Counted from the stretch's first letter, positions 34,319-42,490 are shown. The stretch is DNA of 64,000 nucleotides from Streptomyces adelaidensis (GCF_016598475.1 NZ_JAEMUX010000012.1:86396-150395); one strand, 5' to 3'. Made by a program: numbers and translations. The notes: generated by a model from the letters alone, not told the origin.

Positions 34319-34793
34319 GGAACGGAACCACCGTCATGCGGTCGCGCGCGGAAGGGCGGCGCGGCGCCGGCTCGTTCGGCTCGGTCTCCTCGAGGGCCGG
34401 GACGGTGCCGGGCTCGCCGGGCGAAATCTTCCACCGGTTGCGGAGCATGCCCTGAACGGACAGGCCGAGGCTGTCGAGGTACTGCCGGGCGAGCTTGCGG
34501 ACGTCGACCTTGGCGTCCGGCTGCTCGGCCTCGGCCAGGCAGCGTACGAAGAGGGCGGCCTCGAACTCCTGGCCGAGCTCTTCCCACATGACGGCCTGGG
34601 GCCGTTCCCACAGCTGGCACCACAGGTGCCACTCGCGGTCGGTGGCCTCGGTCAGCGGCCACTCGGGCGGTTCGCCCGGGCGCCCCTCGTAGGGCAGGAG
34701 GGTCCAGCCAGCCTTGTCGGAGGGCCGGTTGCGGCGCAGCGCGAGCGGGTCGGGGGCCGGTCCGGAGACGACTCGGGCTCCTCCACGGGGCAT
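34302..34793 (-). CDS. Terminase small subunit
   Basis: A 163-residue basic protein with the actinophage small-terminase pattern: WHLWCQLWERPQAVMWEELG, then ARQYLDSLGLSVQGMLRNRW near the middle and an unstructured Arg/Pro-rich tail. It recognises the packaging site. The ATG at 34793 was chosen because GGAGGA lies about 9 nt upstream; a GTG three codons earlier overlaps that site. The non-coding DNA upstream (34794-35004) carries repeats that may form the packaging site. Confidence 0.75.
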   Translation of the reverse strand: MPRGGARVVSGPAPDPLALRRNRPSDKAGWTLLPYEGRPGEPPEWPLTEATDREWHLWCQLWERPQAVMWEELGQEFEAALFVRCLAEAEQPDAKVDVRKLARQYLDSLGLSVQGMLRNRWKISPGEPGTVPALEETEPNEPAPRRPSARDRMTVVPFRGRES

Positions 34794-34835
34794 GGTGATC
34801 ACTCCTCCGAGCCGCGTTGCGCAGCCTCAGACGAC

Positions 34836-34988
34836 CGTCACGTTGCGTGACGATCTTGACCCTTTGAACCTGACCGACCCCCCGGAGCCCTCCCCGGCGT
34901 TCCGGGCCCCCTACTCGGAAGGGGTCCACCCCCACCCCCCGATAGGCCTCTGACCTGGGCTTTTGCATCTCATTAGGCCTCTGACCTG
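34836..34988. other. Repeat-bearing non-coding segment, candidate packaging (cos) region
   Basis: Between the HNH endonuclease and small terminase genes lie a 17-bp palindrome (CGTCACG TTG CGTGACG, 34836-34852) and two 15-bp direct repeats TAGGCCTCTGACCTG (34943-34957 and 34974-34988, 31 bp apart). HNH-terminase pairs accompany cohesive-end packaging, and terminase binding sites are typically repeats here. The cleavage point cannot be located. Confidence 0.4.
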
Positions 34989-35004
34989 CAACGATGCCAT
35001 TTGG

Positions 35005-35376
35005 TCACTCTGAGCGGTCGTTCCAGCCTCCGGGCTGATGTCTGGCTGTCTCGCGAGAGTGGTGAGCCTTCGTCATCGCTTGCAGGTTCGTCCAGTCATG
35101 ACCACGTGGCCCCAAGGGACCCAAGCCATCACGGTGGTTGACCTCTGTAGCCCTGGGACGTAGCAGTACGGGGATGGCCTCGCACTCGTCGCACTCGCAG
35201 TACGGATGAGCACGTAGGTACTCAGAGCGTGTGCGTGTCCATCGGCTGTCGTAGCCCTTGGACGCTGCTGTGGGGCGTGCGCGCCGGGCCCTGCCCTGGC
35301 ATGCCTCGCAGCGTCCCCCAGGGGTGAGGGTGGGGCATCCGGGTGTGGGGCAGACCTGCAGCGCCTTGCGGGGCAT
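35005..35376 (-). CDS. HNH endonuclease next to terminase
   Basis: A 123-residue protein. Two N-terminal Cys pairs (CPTPGCP, CEAC) and a second set (CECDEC) bind structural zinc. The HNH core reads EVNHRDG...DWTNLQAMTKAHHSRETA. Terminase-associated HNH proteins nick cos DNA together with the large subunit. The position directly upstream of the small terminase matches HK97-type phages. The stop lies just beyond the 15-bp direct repeats. Confidence 0.85.
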   Translation of the reverse strand: MPRKALQVCPTPGCPTLTPGGRCEACQGRARRARPTAASKGYDSRWTRTRSEYLRAHPYCECDECEAIPVLLRPRATEVNHRDGLGPLGPRGHDWTNLQAMTKAHHSRETARHQPGGWNDRSE

Positions 35377-35579
35377 CAGGCCATGGCGAGCGTTGTGCGC
35401 CCCTCGCCGTGCCCCGCGTGCTCCTGTAGTGCGCTCAGTGCGTCTGTGGCCGCGATGAGGCCGGTGTCGAGGCCGCATGGGCATGTGACGCTCGCGCGGC
35501 CTGTCTTCTCGACGACGCGCCAGCCGTCTTTGGGGGGAAGGTCGCGAAGTTCCATCTCGATGACGGCGGAGTGCTGCAT
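35376..35579 (-). CDS. Hypothetical protein, 67 residues
   Basis: A small protein (MQHSAVIEMELRDLPPKDGW) with a CPCGLDTG motif in the middle and a helical end. Its stop overlaps the HNH gene start (ATGA), so the two are translated together. Function unknown; possibly a zinc-binding accessory factor. Confidence 0.55.
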   Translation of the reverse strand: MQHSAVIEMELRDLPPKDGWRVVEKTGRASVTCPCGLDTGLIAATDALSALQEHAGHGEGRTTLAMA

Positions 35580-35606
35580 GGTTCCCTCCTCCGGCCGTGT
35601 GTGGGG

Positions 35607-35638
35607 CGCTGCCCGGGAGTTGGGGCTCCCGGGCAGCG
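35607..35638 (+). terminator. Strong hairpin with T-run on the + strand
   Basis: CGCTGCCCGGGAG pairs perfectly with CTCCCGGGCAGCG (13 bp) around TTGGGG and is followed by TTTT on the + strand. It lies upstream of the + strand PH-domain gene, so it would stop rightward antisense transcription or act in that gene's leader. Confidence 0.65.
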
Positions 35639-35790
35639 TTTTCCCCTCCACCCCGGCCCTGGGTGGTCTTGTGCGGATCGGGCGCAGTGTCGGGTGTGCG
35701 CCGATACGCTCGGTGGTTCCCCCACGTTCCGCTCGCGGCTCTGGCCCCCCACGGGCCGCGTTTTCCGGCCCTGATGAAGTGAGTTCCCTG

Positions 35791-36327
35791 ATGGCGAAGT
35801 TCGACGTACGGCCCGATATCGACGAGGCCGCCGCGAAGCTGCAGAGCACGCTCGGTGCGAAGCGGGAGATCCAGCGTCTGCCTGAAGTCCTGTGGGAGGG
35901 CGAGACGGTGGAGATGCTGGCGACCGGCGTGTATGGCAAGGGCAACGGTCTGGTCGCGATGACGAGTCAGCGGCTGATCTTCCTGAAGCACGGGGTGATG
36001 TCGCAGCAGGTGGAGGATTTCCCGTACGGGCGGATCAGCTCGGTGCAGTGGTCGGGCGGGATGATCTCGGGGACGCTGATCGTGTTCGCGTCGGGCAACA
36101 AGGCCGAGATCAAGCAGATGCCGAAGGACGCGGGCAAGGCGCTCGCTGACGCGCTCAGGGCCCGGCTTGCGGCTCCCCAGCCAGCTGCGGGGCCGGTGGC
36201 CGCAGCGGCTGCGGGCGCCCAGGATGTGGCGTCGCGGCTGCAGACGCTCGATCAGCTGCGGGCGGCCGGGGCGATCACGGACGAGGAGTACCGGGACCGG
36301 CGGGCGAAGATCCTCGACAGCCTGTAG
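35791..36327 (+). CDS. PH-domain and SHOCT-domain protein
   Basis: A 178-residue protein. Residues about 30-120 match bacterial PH-like domains (GLVAMTSQRLIFLKHGVMSQ, then FPYGRISSVQWSGGMISG). The last 35 residues are a SHOCT module (LDQLRAAGAITDEEYRDRRAKIL). Such proteins are usually oligomeric and membrane- or stress-associated. It is the only + strand gene inside the structural and early region, so it is probably a lysogenically expressed cargo (moron) gene. The ribosome site is weak. Confidence 0.8.
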   Translation: MAKFDVRPDIDEAAAKLQSTLGAKREIQRLPEVLWEGETVEMLATGVYGKGNGLVAMTSQRLIFLKHGVMSQQVEDFPYGRISSVQWSGGMISGTLIVFASGNKAEIKQMPKDAGKALADALRARLAAPQPAAGPVAAAAAGAQDVASRLQTLDQLRAAGAITDEEYRDRRAKILDSL

Positions 36328-36330
36328 GCC

Positions 36331-36579
36331 TCAGGCGCGCTGGGTGGCGCGCTCGGGGTGGAGGGCGACCTCGCGGGTGGCCTTCTCGGCCCGGGCGAGG
36401 TCGGCGAGGGAGTAGAGGGGGCGTTCGCGTTCGTCGAGGCCTGCGACGGGGAGGTGGCCGCGGGTTCGCCAGTTGCAGATGGCGGAGCGGCTGACGGCTT
36501 TGGCGCCGGCGGAGACACGTTGGCGCCATTGGGTGGCGAGGCGGGCGGCTTCGGTGCCGTTGTACAGCTGCTCGGCCAT
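36331..36579 (-). CDS. Small helix-turn-helix DNA-binding protein
   Basis: An 82-residue protein with one MerR/excisionase-like winged HTH: EAARLATQWRQRVSAGAKAV, SRSAICNWRTRGHLPVAG and a C-terminal YSLADLARAE helix. It may recruit to or regulate phage DNA. The ATG at 36579 has AGGGGG 5 nt upstream. It is tail-to-tail with the PH-domain gene. Confidence 0.65.
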   Translation of the reverse strand: MAEQLYNGTEAARLATQWRQRVSAGAKAVSRSAICNWRTRGHLPVAGLDERERPLYSLADLARAEKATREVALHPERATQRA

Positions 36580-36601
36580 GCGCGCCCCCTCGTACATGCG
36601 T

Positions 36602-36627
36602 CAGCCCCCGGTTGGTGGCGGGGGCTG
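36602..36627. terminator. Hairpin between early genes
   Basis: CAGCCCCCG and CGGGGGCTG pair perfectly (9 bp) around GTTGGTGG. It lies in the 205-bp gap 36580-36784 that otherwise shows no gene. No T-run on the - strand. Confidence 0.4.
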
Positions 36628-36784
36628 GTGTGGTCGGAGGCATACGTGTGCTGCTGGCGCCATGTTCACACCGTGTCCGGATCTTTGTCCAGCACAAACG
36701 CGTACGGTCCGCCACGACGAGGGGCGTGGCGGACCATGTGAAGCGGCCGTGCGCGGGGTCAGTGTGGCACGGCGGTACGACAGG

Positions 36785-37324
36785 CTACGGCTTCCACTCG
36801 TCGCGGCAGCCCGGCCGGTCTACGTATGAGGCCACCACGTCCCGGATCTCTTCGCACGGCCAGTCACCTTCACGCACAACGGTGGTCTGGCAGGCGGGGC
36901 AGCCGAGGACGTACGTGGACGGGTCGTCTTCGTCGCTGTCGTACCCGACCATCATCTGCGGAGCGTGGCGTTCGAGGCGACGCCGGTTCGCCGCGACCTC
37001 GCGCAGTACCCGAGCTGGGTCGTGCCGGGCCGCATGCTCAAGCTGGGGTAGGAGTGGTTCGTCCCGGGGGTCCCCGAATTCCGGTCGGTAGCAGATGACT
37101 TGGCCCCACTTGCCGCTCATGACGTCCGGCGGTCGTGGCAGGCCGGGGCGGAGGGCGACCAAGAGCTCGTCCTCGTCGCAGTCGGTTCGGCACGCCTCCC
37201 ACTCGTCGCCGCCCGGCGCGGGCTGCTTACCCGGCTCGCCGACGACCGTGCCGCCGCTCGACGCCCGTGCGATCTGTTCGTCGACGTCGATCTGGTCGCC
37301 GAGCCACTGCGTCGTGTCATCCAT
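36785..37324 (-). CDS. DUF6221-like hypothetical protein
   Basis: A 179-residue protein that resembles, by pattern, a family common in Streptomyces and their phages: the ARVLREVAANRRRLERHAPQ helix, then a zinc-ribbon-like CPAC and the closing VASYVDRPGCRDEWKP segment. Function unknown. It starts the visible left end of the long early-gene array. Confidence 0.6.
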   Translation of the reverse strand: MDDTTQWLGDQIDVDEQIARASSGGTVVGEPGKQPAPGGDEWEACRTDCDEDELLVALRPGLPRPPDVMSGKWGQVICYRPEFGDPRDEPLLPQLEHAARHDPARVLREVAANRRRLERHAPQMMVGYDSDEDDPSTYVLGCPACQTTVVREGDWPCEEIRDVVASYVDRPGCRDEWKP

Positions 37325-37328
37325 GGGG

Positions 37329-37649
37329 TCATCCTCGCGGATTCGGGTCCGGGTCTGTGGGTTCCTCGCGTTGGCACGGGATGCCGGGGGAGGCGTCGAT
37401 GCGGTCGGTGTCGATGTCGATGAGGCCTAGCTCGAGGAGGTGGAGGAGGCCTTCGCGTATCTGGCGGCGGCAGATCTCGGCGGGCGTCATGGGCTGCGTG
37501 AAGGGGCCGTTGGGGCCGAAGGTCCAGTCGTCTGCGGCGTAGACGGCGAGGCGCGCGATGCGGTCGAAGGGGCTGCCGTCGGCCGTGTCGATGGGGATGC
37601 GGGGCCAGGGGTCGAACATGGTGGCGGGTACGGGCGGCTTGTCGGTCAT
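37329..37649 (-). CDS. Hypothetical early protein, 106 residues
   Basis: A small protein (MTDKPPVPATMFDPWPRIPI) with a central ICRRQIREGLLHLLELGLID helix and a Pro/Asp-rich tail. Its ATG overlaps the stop of the preceding gene. Not recognised. Confidence 0.55.
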   Translation of the reverse strand: MTDKPPVPATMFDPWPRIPIDTADGSPFDRIARLAVYAADDWTFGPNGPFTQPMTPAEICRRQIREGLLHLLELGLIDIDTDRIDASPGIPCQREEPTDPDPNPRG

Positions 37650-38374
37650 GAGGCCTGGTTCTCCTGGGCGGTTCGGGTGGCGAGGAGGATCGTGAGGGCG
37701 GTGCGGTGGAGGGCGGGCAGCACGCGGCGGGCGTGGTCGAGGTACTCGGGGTGGGTGAGCAGCAGTCCGCAGGCCTTGCATTCGACGTAGGCCTGCCAGT
37801 CCTCGTCGATGAGGGCGAAGGCGTCGCAGTTGGGGCAGGGGGCGTCCTGGAGGTGGCGTTGGGGTTCGGTGCGGGTGATGGCGCGTACGCGGGCGAGGAG
37901 TTCGGCGAGCTCCTGGTGGAACTCGGCGACCCAGGGGGCGGTGACGATCCAGGGGAGGTAGGCGTCGAGCCAGGCCGCCCAGGTGTGGCCGGGGCGGATG
38001 CCGGGCGCGGGGGCGAGCCGGACGTGGCCGGCGGTCATCTCGGCCCAGCCCTTGAGGTGGGTGTCGATGGGCAGGGGGCCGCTCTGGTCGCCGCGCGTCT
38101 CGTCGTACGGGTCGGTGACCGCGCTGTTGCTGCCGGGGCCGAGCAGGTTGATGACGTCGGCGCGCAGCGGCATGGGCGAGGTGGCGCGGCCGCCGTGGAT
38201 GGTGCCGGTGGTGGGGCTGCGGTCGTGCTGCAGCGAGGCCTGCAGGAGCGGCAGTTGGTAGTGCAGTTCGGCGAGCCGGGCGCGGATGCGGGAGGCGCAG
38301 CGGGAGCAGACGCGGCCCGGGCGACCGTCGGGGAGGGCGCGGCCGCAGGTGGTGACGGCGCAGCGGTCAGCCAT
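37646..38374 (-). CDS. Two-zinc-ribbon hypothetical protein
   Basis: A 242-residue protein. The N-terminus carries CAVTTCGR...VCSRCASR (a probable zinc finger) and the C-terminus carries CPNC...CKACGL. Between them lies a helical region with PLRADVINLLGPGSN. This architecture recurs in Streptomyces phages and genomic islands, but I know of no assigned function; nucleic-acid binding is likely. It is coupled to neighbours by overlaps at both ends. Confidence 0.6.
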   Translation of the reverse strand: MADRCAVTTCGRALPDGRPGRVCSRCASRIRARLAELHYQLPLLQASLQHDRSPTTGTIHGGRATSPMPLRADVINLLGPGSNSAVTDPYDETRGDQSGPLPIDTHLKGWAEMTAGHVRLAPAPGIRPGHTWAAWLDAYLPWIVTAPWVAEFHQELAELLARVRAITRTEPQRHLQDAPCPNCDAFALIDEDWQAYVECKACGLLLTHPEYLDHARRVLPALHRTALTILLATRTAQENQAS

Positions 38375-39044
38375 GGCCGGCCTCGTCGTCGTCCAGGCGC
38401 TGGCGGTAGGCGGCGCGGACGGTGTTCTGGGTGTCGTTGACGGCGTTGGTGAACCGGTCCTGGTTCTCGGGGTTGGGGTCGAGGTCGGTGATGGCGAGGA
38501 CGGCGCCGATGACGGTGGCGAGGAAGCAGCGGGGCAGGAGGACGTCGATGTACGTCTCGTGGGATTCGCTGGTGGGGTAGTAGCCGTGGAGGCGTGCGCC
38601 GATGAACAGCTCTCCGTGTTCGCACCAGGCCTGCGGGGAGACGTAGACGGGGCCGCCCTGGACGAGGAACGGGACGGGCGGTGGGGTCGGGACAGTGGTG
38701 GTGCGGGTCAGGGTCCACAGCTGGTGTGCCTCTGCGCGGCACACGGCGCACAGGCCGTTCTGGATGTTGGAGAGGCCGCAGTTGAGGCAGTCGGTCTCGG
38801 TCTTGGTGACGGTGACGACGAGGCCGCGCATGCATGCGACGCAGGTCGCGCACAGGCCTTCGGGCAGCTCCTCGGCGGTGGGGTCGAGCTCGATGGTCTC
38901 TTCGGGGACGACGGCCAGGCGGTCACATCCGGTGTGGGTGAGGGCGCCTGGTGTGGGGGGCCCGCCGAGGGTGCGGAAGAGGTGGCGTTCGGTGGGGTGG
39001 GCGGTGGCGTAGGGGCTGTAGGGGTTCGGCGGGACCGTCTTCAT
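38367..39044 (-). CDS. Hypothetical protein with zinc-ribbon centre
   Basis: A 225-residue protein. Four CxxC-like pairs (GLCATCVAC, DCLNCGLS, GLCAVCRAE) between about 64 and 103 suggest a zinc ribbon. The second half contains a VLLPRCFLATVIGAVLAITD hydrophobic segment and a polar tail. A MTurn-like QAWCEHGELFIGARL stretch is also visible. Not recognised. The start is clear: ATG 39044 is followed by the downstream gene at an 8-nt overlap. Confidence 0.55.
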   Translation of the reverse strand: MKTVPPNPYSPYATAHPTERHLFRTLGGPPTPGALTHTGCDRLAVVPEETIELDPTAEELPEGLCATCVACMRGLVVTVTKTETDCLNCGLSNIQNGLCAVCRAEAHQLWTLTRTTTVPTPPPVPFLVQGGPVYVSPQAWCEHGELFIGARLHGYYPTSESHETYIDVLLPRCFLATVIGAVLAITDLDPNPENQDRFTNAVNDTQNTVRAAYRQRLDDDEAGHG

Positions 39045-39160
39045 GATCGTTCTTTCCGTCCGGGGAATCGGGTCATTCGTACTGGCGGGTAGGGGTCTCG
39101 CGTGCGTGCCTGCGGTTACCGCGCGCGCGATCGCAGGCACGCGCGTGCGCGAGGCAGGGG

Positions 39161-39670
39161 TTAGTCGGGGGTGCGGGGGTGGTCGCGGAGGGCGTGGGGC
39201 GTGGTGCCCCAGCGGCGTTCGGTCTGGTCCTCGGTGACGGGGATCTCGCGGTAGGGCGTGGTGGGGAGCTGTTCGCCGGTTGTGAGGGCCCACCATCCGG
39301 CGCAGACCATGAGGCCGAGGGGGAGGCCGCGGAAGGTGGCGACGGGGGTGTAGGCGCCGCGTGCGGAGATGGGCGCGCCCTGGTGGCAGAAGAACGGTTC
39401 GTCGTCGGGGAGCTGGGCGCCGTTGGCGTCCAGTTCGGGTGATCCGGGCCGGTAGGCGCAGTCGGCGCAGGGGGTGCGCATGACGGCGGGCGGGCGTGGG
39501 GCGCGTTCGGCGTCGCCGCAGGGGTCGTCGGTGAGGCCGATGCCTGAGCAGTGGTGGCAGGGTTCGGTGCCGTCGGTGCCGTCGGTGCCGTCGGTGCCGT
39601 CGCCGGTCAGGCCGCCGAGGCAGAACGGGCACTTGTACAGGAGGAGCAGCAGCTTGCTCGGTGCGGTCAT
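39161..39670 (-). CDS. Cys-rich protein with GTD repeat
   Basis: A 169-residue protein. The N-terminal part has a DnaJ-like zinc knuckle (CPFC ... CHHCSGIG) whose halves are joined by a Gly-Thr-Asp repeat. Later CADCAYRPGS and FFCHQGAP add further likely metal ligands. The last third includes a hydrophobic LGLMVCAGWWALTTGE segment. Function unknown. Confidence 0.55.
   Translation of the reverse strand: MTAPSKLLLLLYKCPFCLGGLTGDGTDGTDGTDGTEPCHHCSGIGLTDDPCGDAERAPRPPAVMRTPCADCAYRPGSPELDANGAQLPDDEPFFCHQGAPISARGAYTPVATFRGLPLGLMVCAGWWALTTGEQLPTTPYREIPVTEDQTERRWGTTPHALRDHPRTPD
39565..39600. repeat. 9-bp tandem repeat, four copies
   Basis: CGGTGCCGT is repeated four times without change and encodes the (Gly-Thr-Asp)4 linker of the Cys-rich protein. 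Copy number could vary by slippage. Confidence 0.8.
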
Positions 39671-40449
39671 TGCGTGGTCCCGAAGATGGAGTTGAAGGCT
39701 TGGTCGGCGCGGTGGTTGGCGTCGCGGAGGGTGCGGTCGGTGAGGTGGGCGCCGGTCATGCATCCGGGGTGGTCGCAGGAGCGGAGGACGCGGCCGGCGG
39801 GGTCGCGGTGGTGGTGGAGGCGGAACGCGGTGTGGAGGGCGTTGTGGCGGCCGCCGGACCAGAGGACGGGCAGGGCGCGGCCTTGGGTGGGGCCGGTCCA
39901 GGTGGTGTGGCCGTCGTGGGCGGGCTGGGTGTGGTGGGCGAGGGCTTGTTCGGGGGTGCGGGCGGCTTTGTGGGTGGTGGTGTTTCTGCCGGTGGGCAGG
40001 GGGATGGTGCGTTCTTTGCGGACGCGGGCGATGGTGGCGGTGCTGGTGCCGAGTGCCGCGCGGATCTGGTCGTAGGTGGCGCCGTCGCGGAGCATGCTCT
40101 CGATGCGGTTGTGGAGGGCGTGGTCGGGGGTGCGGCCGCCTCCGCCGCGTCCGGGGGGCGGGGGGATGGCGCGGTCGCGGCGGACCTCGCTGACGGTGCG
40201 TGAGCTGACGCCCAGGCTCTCGCTGACCTGTCTGGCGGTGGCGCCGGCGCGGAGCATGTCGGCGACCTGGTCGCGGATCTGGTCGTAGTTCTCGGTGCGC
40301 CATGTGCCGCCGCGTCCTGGGGGGACGGGGATGTGGAGGGCTACGCGGGTGGCGCGGATCTCTTTGGGGTGGGCTCCGAGGTGTGCGCGGATCTGGCGGT
40401 AGGTGGCGCCGGCGCGGAGCATGGCGGCGATGGCGGCGCGGTCGGTCAT
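39667..40449 (-). CDS. Triple helix-turn-helix protein with HNH-like C-terminus
   Basis: A 260-residue protein with three copies of a 50-residue module (about 5-48, 62-102 and 113-156). Each has the form MLRAGATYxQIRAxLGxxxxTIxxVRxxxxIPxPxGRGG: a two-helix DNA-recognition unit plus a Gly/Arg linker. The C-terminal 60 residues (LRSCDHPGCMTGAHLTDRTL with nearby His residues) resemble a small zinc-bound HNH-like fold. It probably binds a repeated DNA target. It overlaps the neighbour at 40446 by 4 nt. Confidence 0.65.
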   Translation of the reverse strand: MTDRAAIAAMLRAGATYRQIRAHLGAHPKEIRATRVALHIPVPPGRGGTWRTENYDQIRDQVADMLRAGATARQVSESLGVSSRTVSEVRRDRAIPPPPGRGGGGRTPDHALHNRIESMLRDGATYDQIRAALGTSTATIARVRKERTIPLPTGRNTTTHKAARTPEQALAHHTQPAHDGHTTWTGPTQGRALPVLWSGGRHNALHTAFRLHHHRDPAGRVLRSCDHPGCMTGAHLTDRTLRDANHRADQAFNSIFGTTQ

Positions 40450-40787
40450 CGCTGCCACCGGACGGGCCGTACGCCGACGGTGACCCTGCTGGCGGACAGG
40501 CGGCGTTTCGCGGGGGTCCTGGGGGCGGGGTTGGTGCAGGTGGGGGCGTGGGGGTAGTGCAGGGCCTCGCTGCCCTCGAGGGTGCGGCGGTCGCCGCCGA
40601 GCTGGCGGACGTGCCAGCGGCCGGCCTGGTCCTGGCGGACGGCCTGGTTGCCGTACTCGGGGACCCGTTGTGAGTTGACGGCCTGGGTGATCCCGTTCGC
40701 GTTCAGGCAGAAGATCACGGCGGCCTGGCATCTGGGGCAGCGGCCTGGTCCGTTGCGGGGGGCGGGGCGCGGGGTGCTGTAGGGCAC
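40446..40787 (-). CDS. Hypothetical zinc-ribbon-like protein, 113 residues
   Basis: A small basic protein with CPRCQAAVIFCLNANGITQA near the start and HAPTCTNP later, giving a plausible zinc site. The C-terminus is Arg-rich and may bind nucleic acid. It is coupled to the triple-HTH gene. Not recognised. Confidence 0.5.
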   Translation of the reverse strand: MPYSTPRPAPRNGPGRCPRCQAAVIFCLNANGITQAVNSQRVPEYGNQAVRQDQAGRWHVRQLGGDRRTLEGSEALHYPHAPTCTNPAPRTPAKRRLSASRVTVGVRPVRWQR

Positions 40788-40805
40788 AGGGGGTGTCCTC
40801 TCGGG

Positions 40806-42230
40806 TCAGGCGGTGTCGGTGAGGGGGTGGTGGCAGAGGCGGCAGGTGGTGTGTCTCAGGGGTGGCCGGTAGGGGGCTGAGCAGCCGGGGCAGTGCTGCA
40901 GGGCGGTGGCGGCCGTGGTGGGCGGTGGGTGTCCGCGGGCGTGGCCGGGGGCTCGCCGGGGCGGGAGTGCGGCGCAGGCCTTGCAGGGGGTGCCTGTGTG
41001 GCGGATGAGTCCGTCGACGCAGTCGGTGAGGCCGCAGGGCGAGGGCCAGTTGGCGAGGGCGACGCCGAGGAGCCACCGGCCGGGATCGCCGAGGTTGGCG
41101 GCGGCGGTGCGTTGGCGGCGGTGGAGGATCTGGTCGTGGAGGTCGTCGGGGTGGGCCTGGGCGTCGAGCTGGCGGCCGATCTCCCGGGCGGCGGCACGGA
41201 GCACGAACGGGCTGATGCGGGGCAGGAGGTCGGCGACGGGGGCGAGGACGTCCCAGACGCGCGGTGAGAGGCTCAGCGAGGGCCCGCCGTACGGGCGTTG
41301 GGCCGCACCCTCGGCCGTGACAATTCCGCGGCTTTTCGGGTTACCGAAGGTATCCACAGGGGTGGCGGCCCACTTACGGTCACCTCGCCTACGGCGGACA
41401 CCCCCACCGGGGGGCGCATCGTTGTTCTCAAGGTCAGTCAGTGCATGGTCTTCCTTATACGCGGGGGCCCCGCACTCAGCACCGGGAGCCGCCCCGCACT
41501 CAGCACCGGGAGTCGACGGAGCGGGTGTTCCGGGCGGGGGCGGCGTGCCGTCGGGCTGGTCGACCAGGTGCACGGGGTCGTCGTGGACGGTGATCTGGTG
41601 GCGGGCGCGGTAGCCGGCCCGCTTGTCCTGGGTGATCCACCCGGCGTCCTCGAGTTCGTCGAGGAGGAGGGACGCGGTGCGCTCGTGCAGGGGTTCGCCG
41701 GCGTGCTTGCCGCCGTGGTGGCGCAGCGCCTGGCCGATCTCGGCGAGGGTGAGGTCGCGGTGCTCGACGTGGGTGGTGTAGCGCAGGAGGAGGTACAGGC
41801 GGTGCAGGGTGCCGCGCAGGGTGTCAGCGGCCCGCACGGGCGCGTCGATGTACCGCTCGCCGGCGTCCAGGGGCCGGGTGGTGCGTTCGTTCGTACGGCC
41901 CTTGCCGGTGACCCGGTGGGAGCGCTGGCGGCGGGTGGCCTCTTCCACGCCGTCGGTCGGAGCCGGCTTCGACAGACGCCCGAGGCCCTTCTCCACCGCC
42001 GACGTGCTCAGGCCGGTGTACTCCGCGAGCTTGGCCACCGAGGCCTCGCACATGCGGCCCCGGGAGAGCGCTTTGACCTTGCCGTAGACCTTCGTGTCGG
42101 CGTCCGCGTAGGAGACGGTGTCGACGACCAACCGCAGGGGGTAGCGCACCCACTGCCCGCGCCCCACGCCACCGGCCCCGCCACGGGTGTGGCGGGGCTC
42201 GGCAGCGGGAGACGCGGGCAGACGGGTCAT
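40806..42230 (-). CDS. Winged-helix protein, candidate replication or regulatory initiator
   Basis: A 474-residue protein. The N-terminal 120 residues contain a helix-turn-helix of the replication-initiator or transcription type (KVYGKVKALSRGRMCEASVA, KLAEYTGLSTSAVEKGLGRL). Residues about 145-215 form a second wing (LTLAEIGQALRHHGG, LLLDELEDAGWIT). A low-complexity linker and a Cys-rich C-terminal ribbon (HCPGCSAPY ... CRLCHHP) follow. It is the best candidate for a phage replication initiator here, but no helicase or polymerase accompanies it. Confidence 0.55.
   Translation of the reverse strand: MTRLPASPAAEPRHTRGGAGGVGRGQWVRYPLRLVVDTVSYADADTKVYGKVKALSRGRMCEASVAKLAEYTGLSTSAVEKGLGRLSKPAPTDGVEEATRRQRSHRVTGKGRTNERTTRPLDAGERYIDAPVRAADTLRGTLHRLYLLLRYTTHVEHRDLTLAEIGQALRHHGGKHAGEPLHERTASLLLDELEDAGWITQDKRAGYRARHQITVHDDPVHLVDQPDGTPPPPGTPAPSTPGAECGAAPGAECGAPAYKEDHALTDLENNDAPPGGGVRRRRGDRKWAATPVDTFGNPKSRGIVTAEGAAQRPYGGPSLSLSPRVWDVLAPVADLLPRISPFVLRAAAREIGRQLDAQAHPDDLHDQILHRRQRTAAANLGDPGRWLLGVALANWPSPCGLTDCVDGLIRHTGTPCKACAALPPRRAPGHARGHPPPTTAATALQHCPGCSAPYRPPLRHTTCRLCHHPLTDTA
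41468..41512. repeat. 21-bp direct repeat at 24-bp period
   Basis: CCCCGCACTCAGCACCGGGAG occurs at 41468-41488 and 41492-41512, inside the linker of the winged-helix protein (Gly-Ala-Glu-Cys-Gly repeats). In some phages iterons lie inside the initiator gene; two copies are too few to claim an origin. Confidence 0.6.
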
Positions 42231-42259
42231 CGCTCAGATGCCGTCCGGGCTGCAGGGGG

Positions 42260-42490
42260 TCAAGGCGGGGACTCCTCGTCGGGGTGGGGCACGGTGTAGG
42301 TGGCGCCGCACGGGGCGGTGCGTACACCGGGGCCGGTGTGACGGTGGTGCTGGCCGCAGCCGGTCGCGCAGTGCACGGAGTACTCGGTGCGGCCGGAGGT
42401 GGTGATCGGCGTGGTCGGCACGGCGGCCGGACCGCCGTACGCGGCGGGGTCGTCGGGCAGTAACGCCATCTGCCCGTCGAGGCCGCTCAC
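42260..42490 (-). CDS. Hypothetical protein, 76 residues
   Basis: A small protein starting (GTG) SGLDGQMALLPDDP. A SVHCATGCGQHH motif and a further Cys suggest zinc binding. The GTG overlaps the stop of the preceding gene (GTGA), which favours it over an internal ATG seven codons later. Function unknown. Confidence 0.5.
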   Translation of the reverse strand: MSGLDGQMALLPDDPAAYGGPAAVPTTPITTSGRTEYSVHCATGCGQHHRHTGPGVRTAPCGATYTVPHPDEESPP

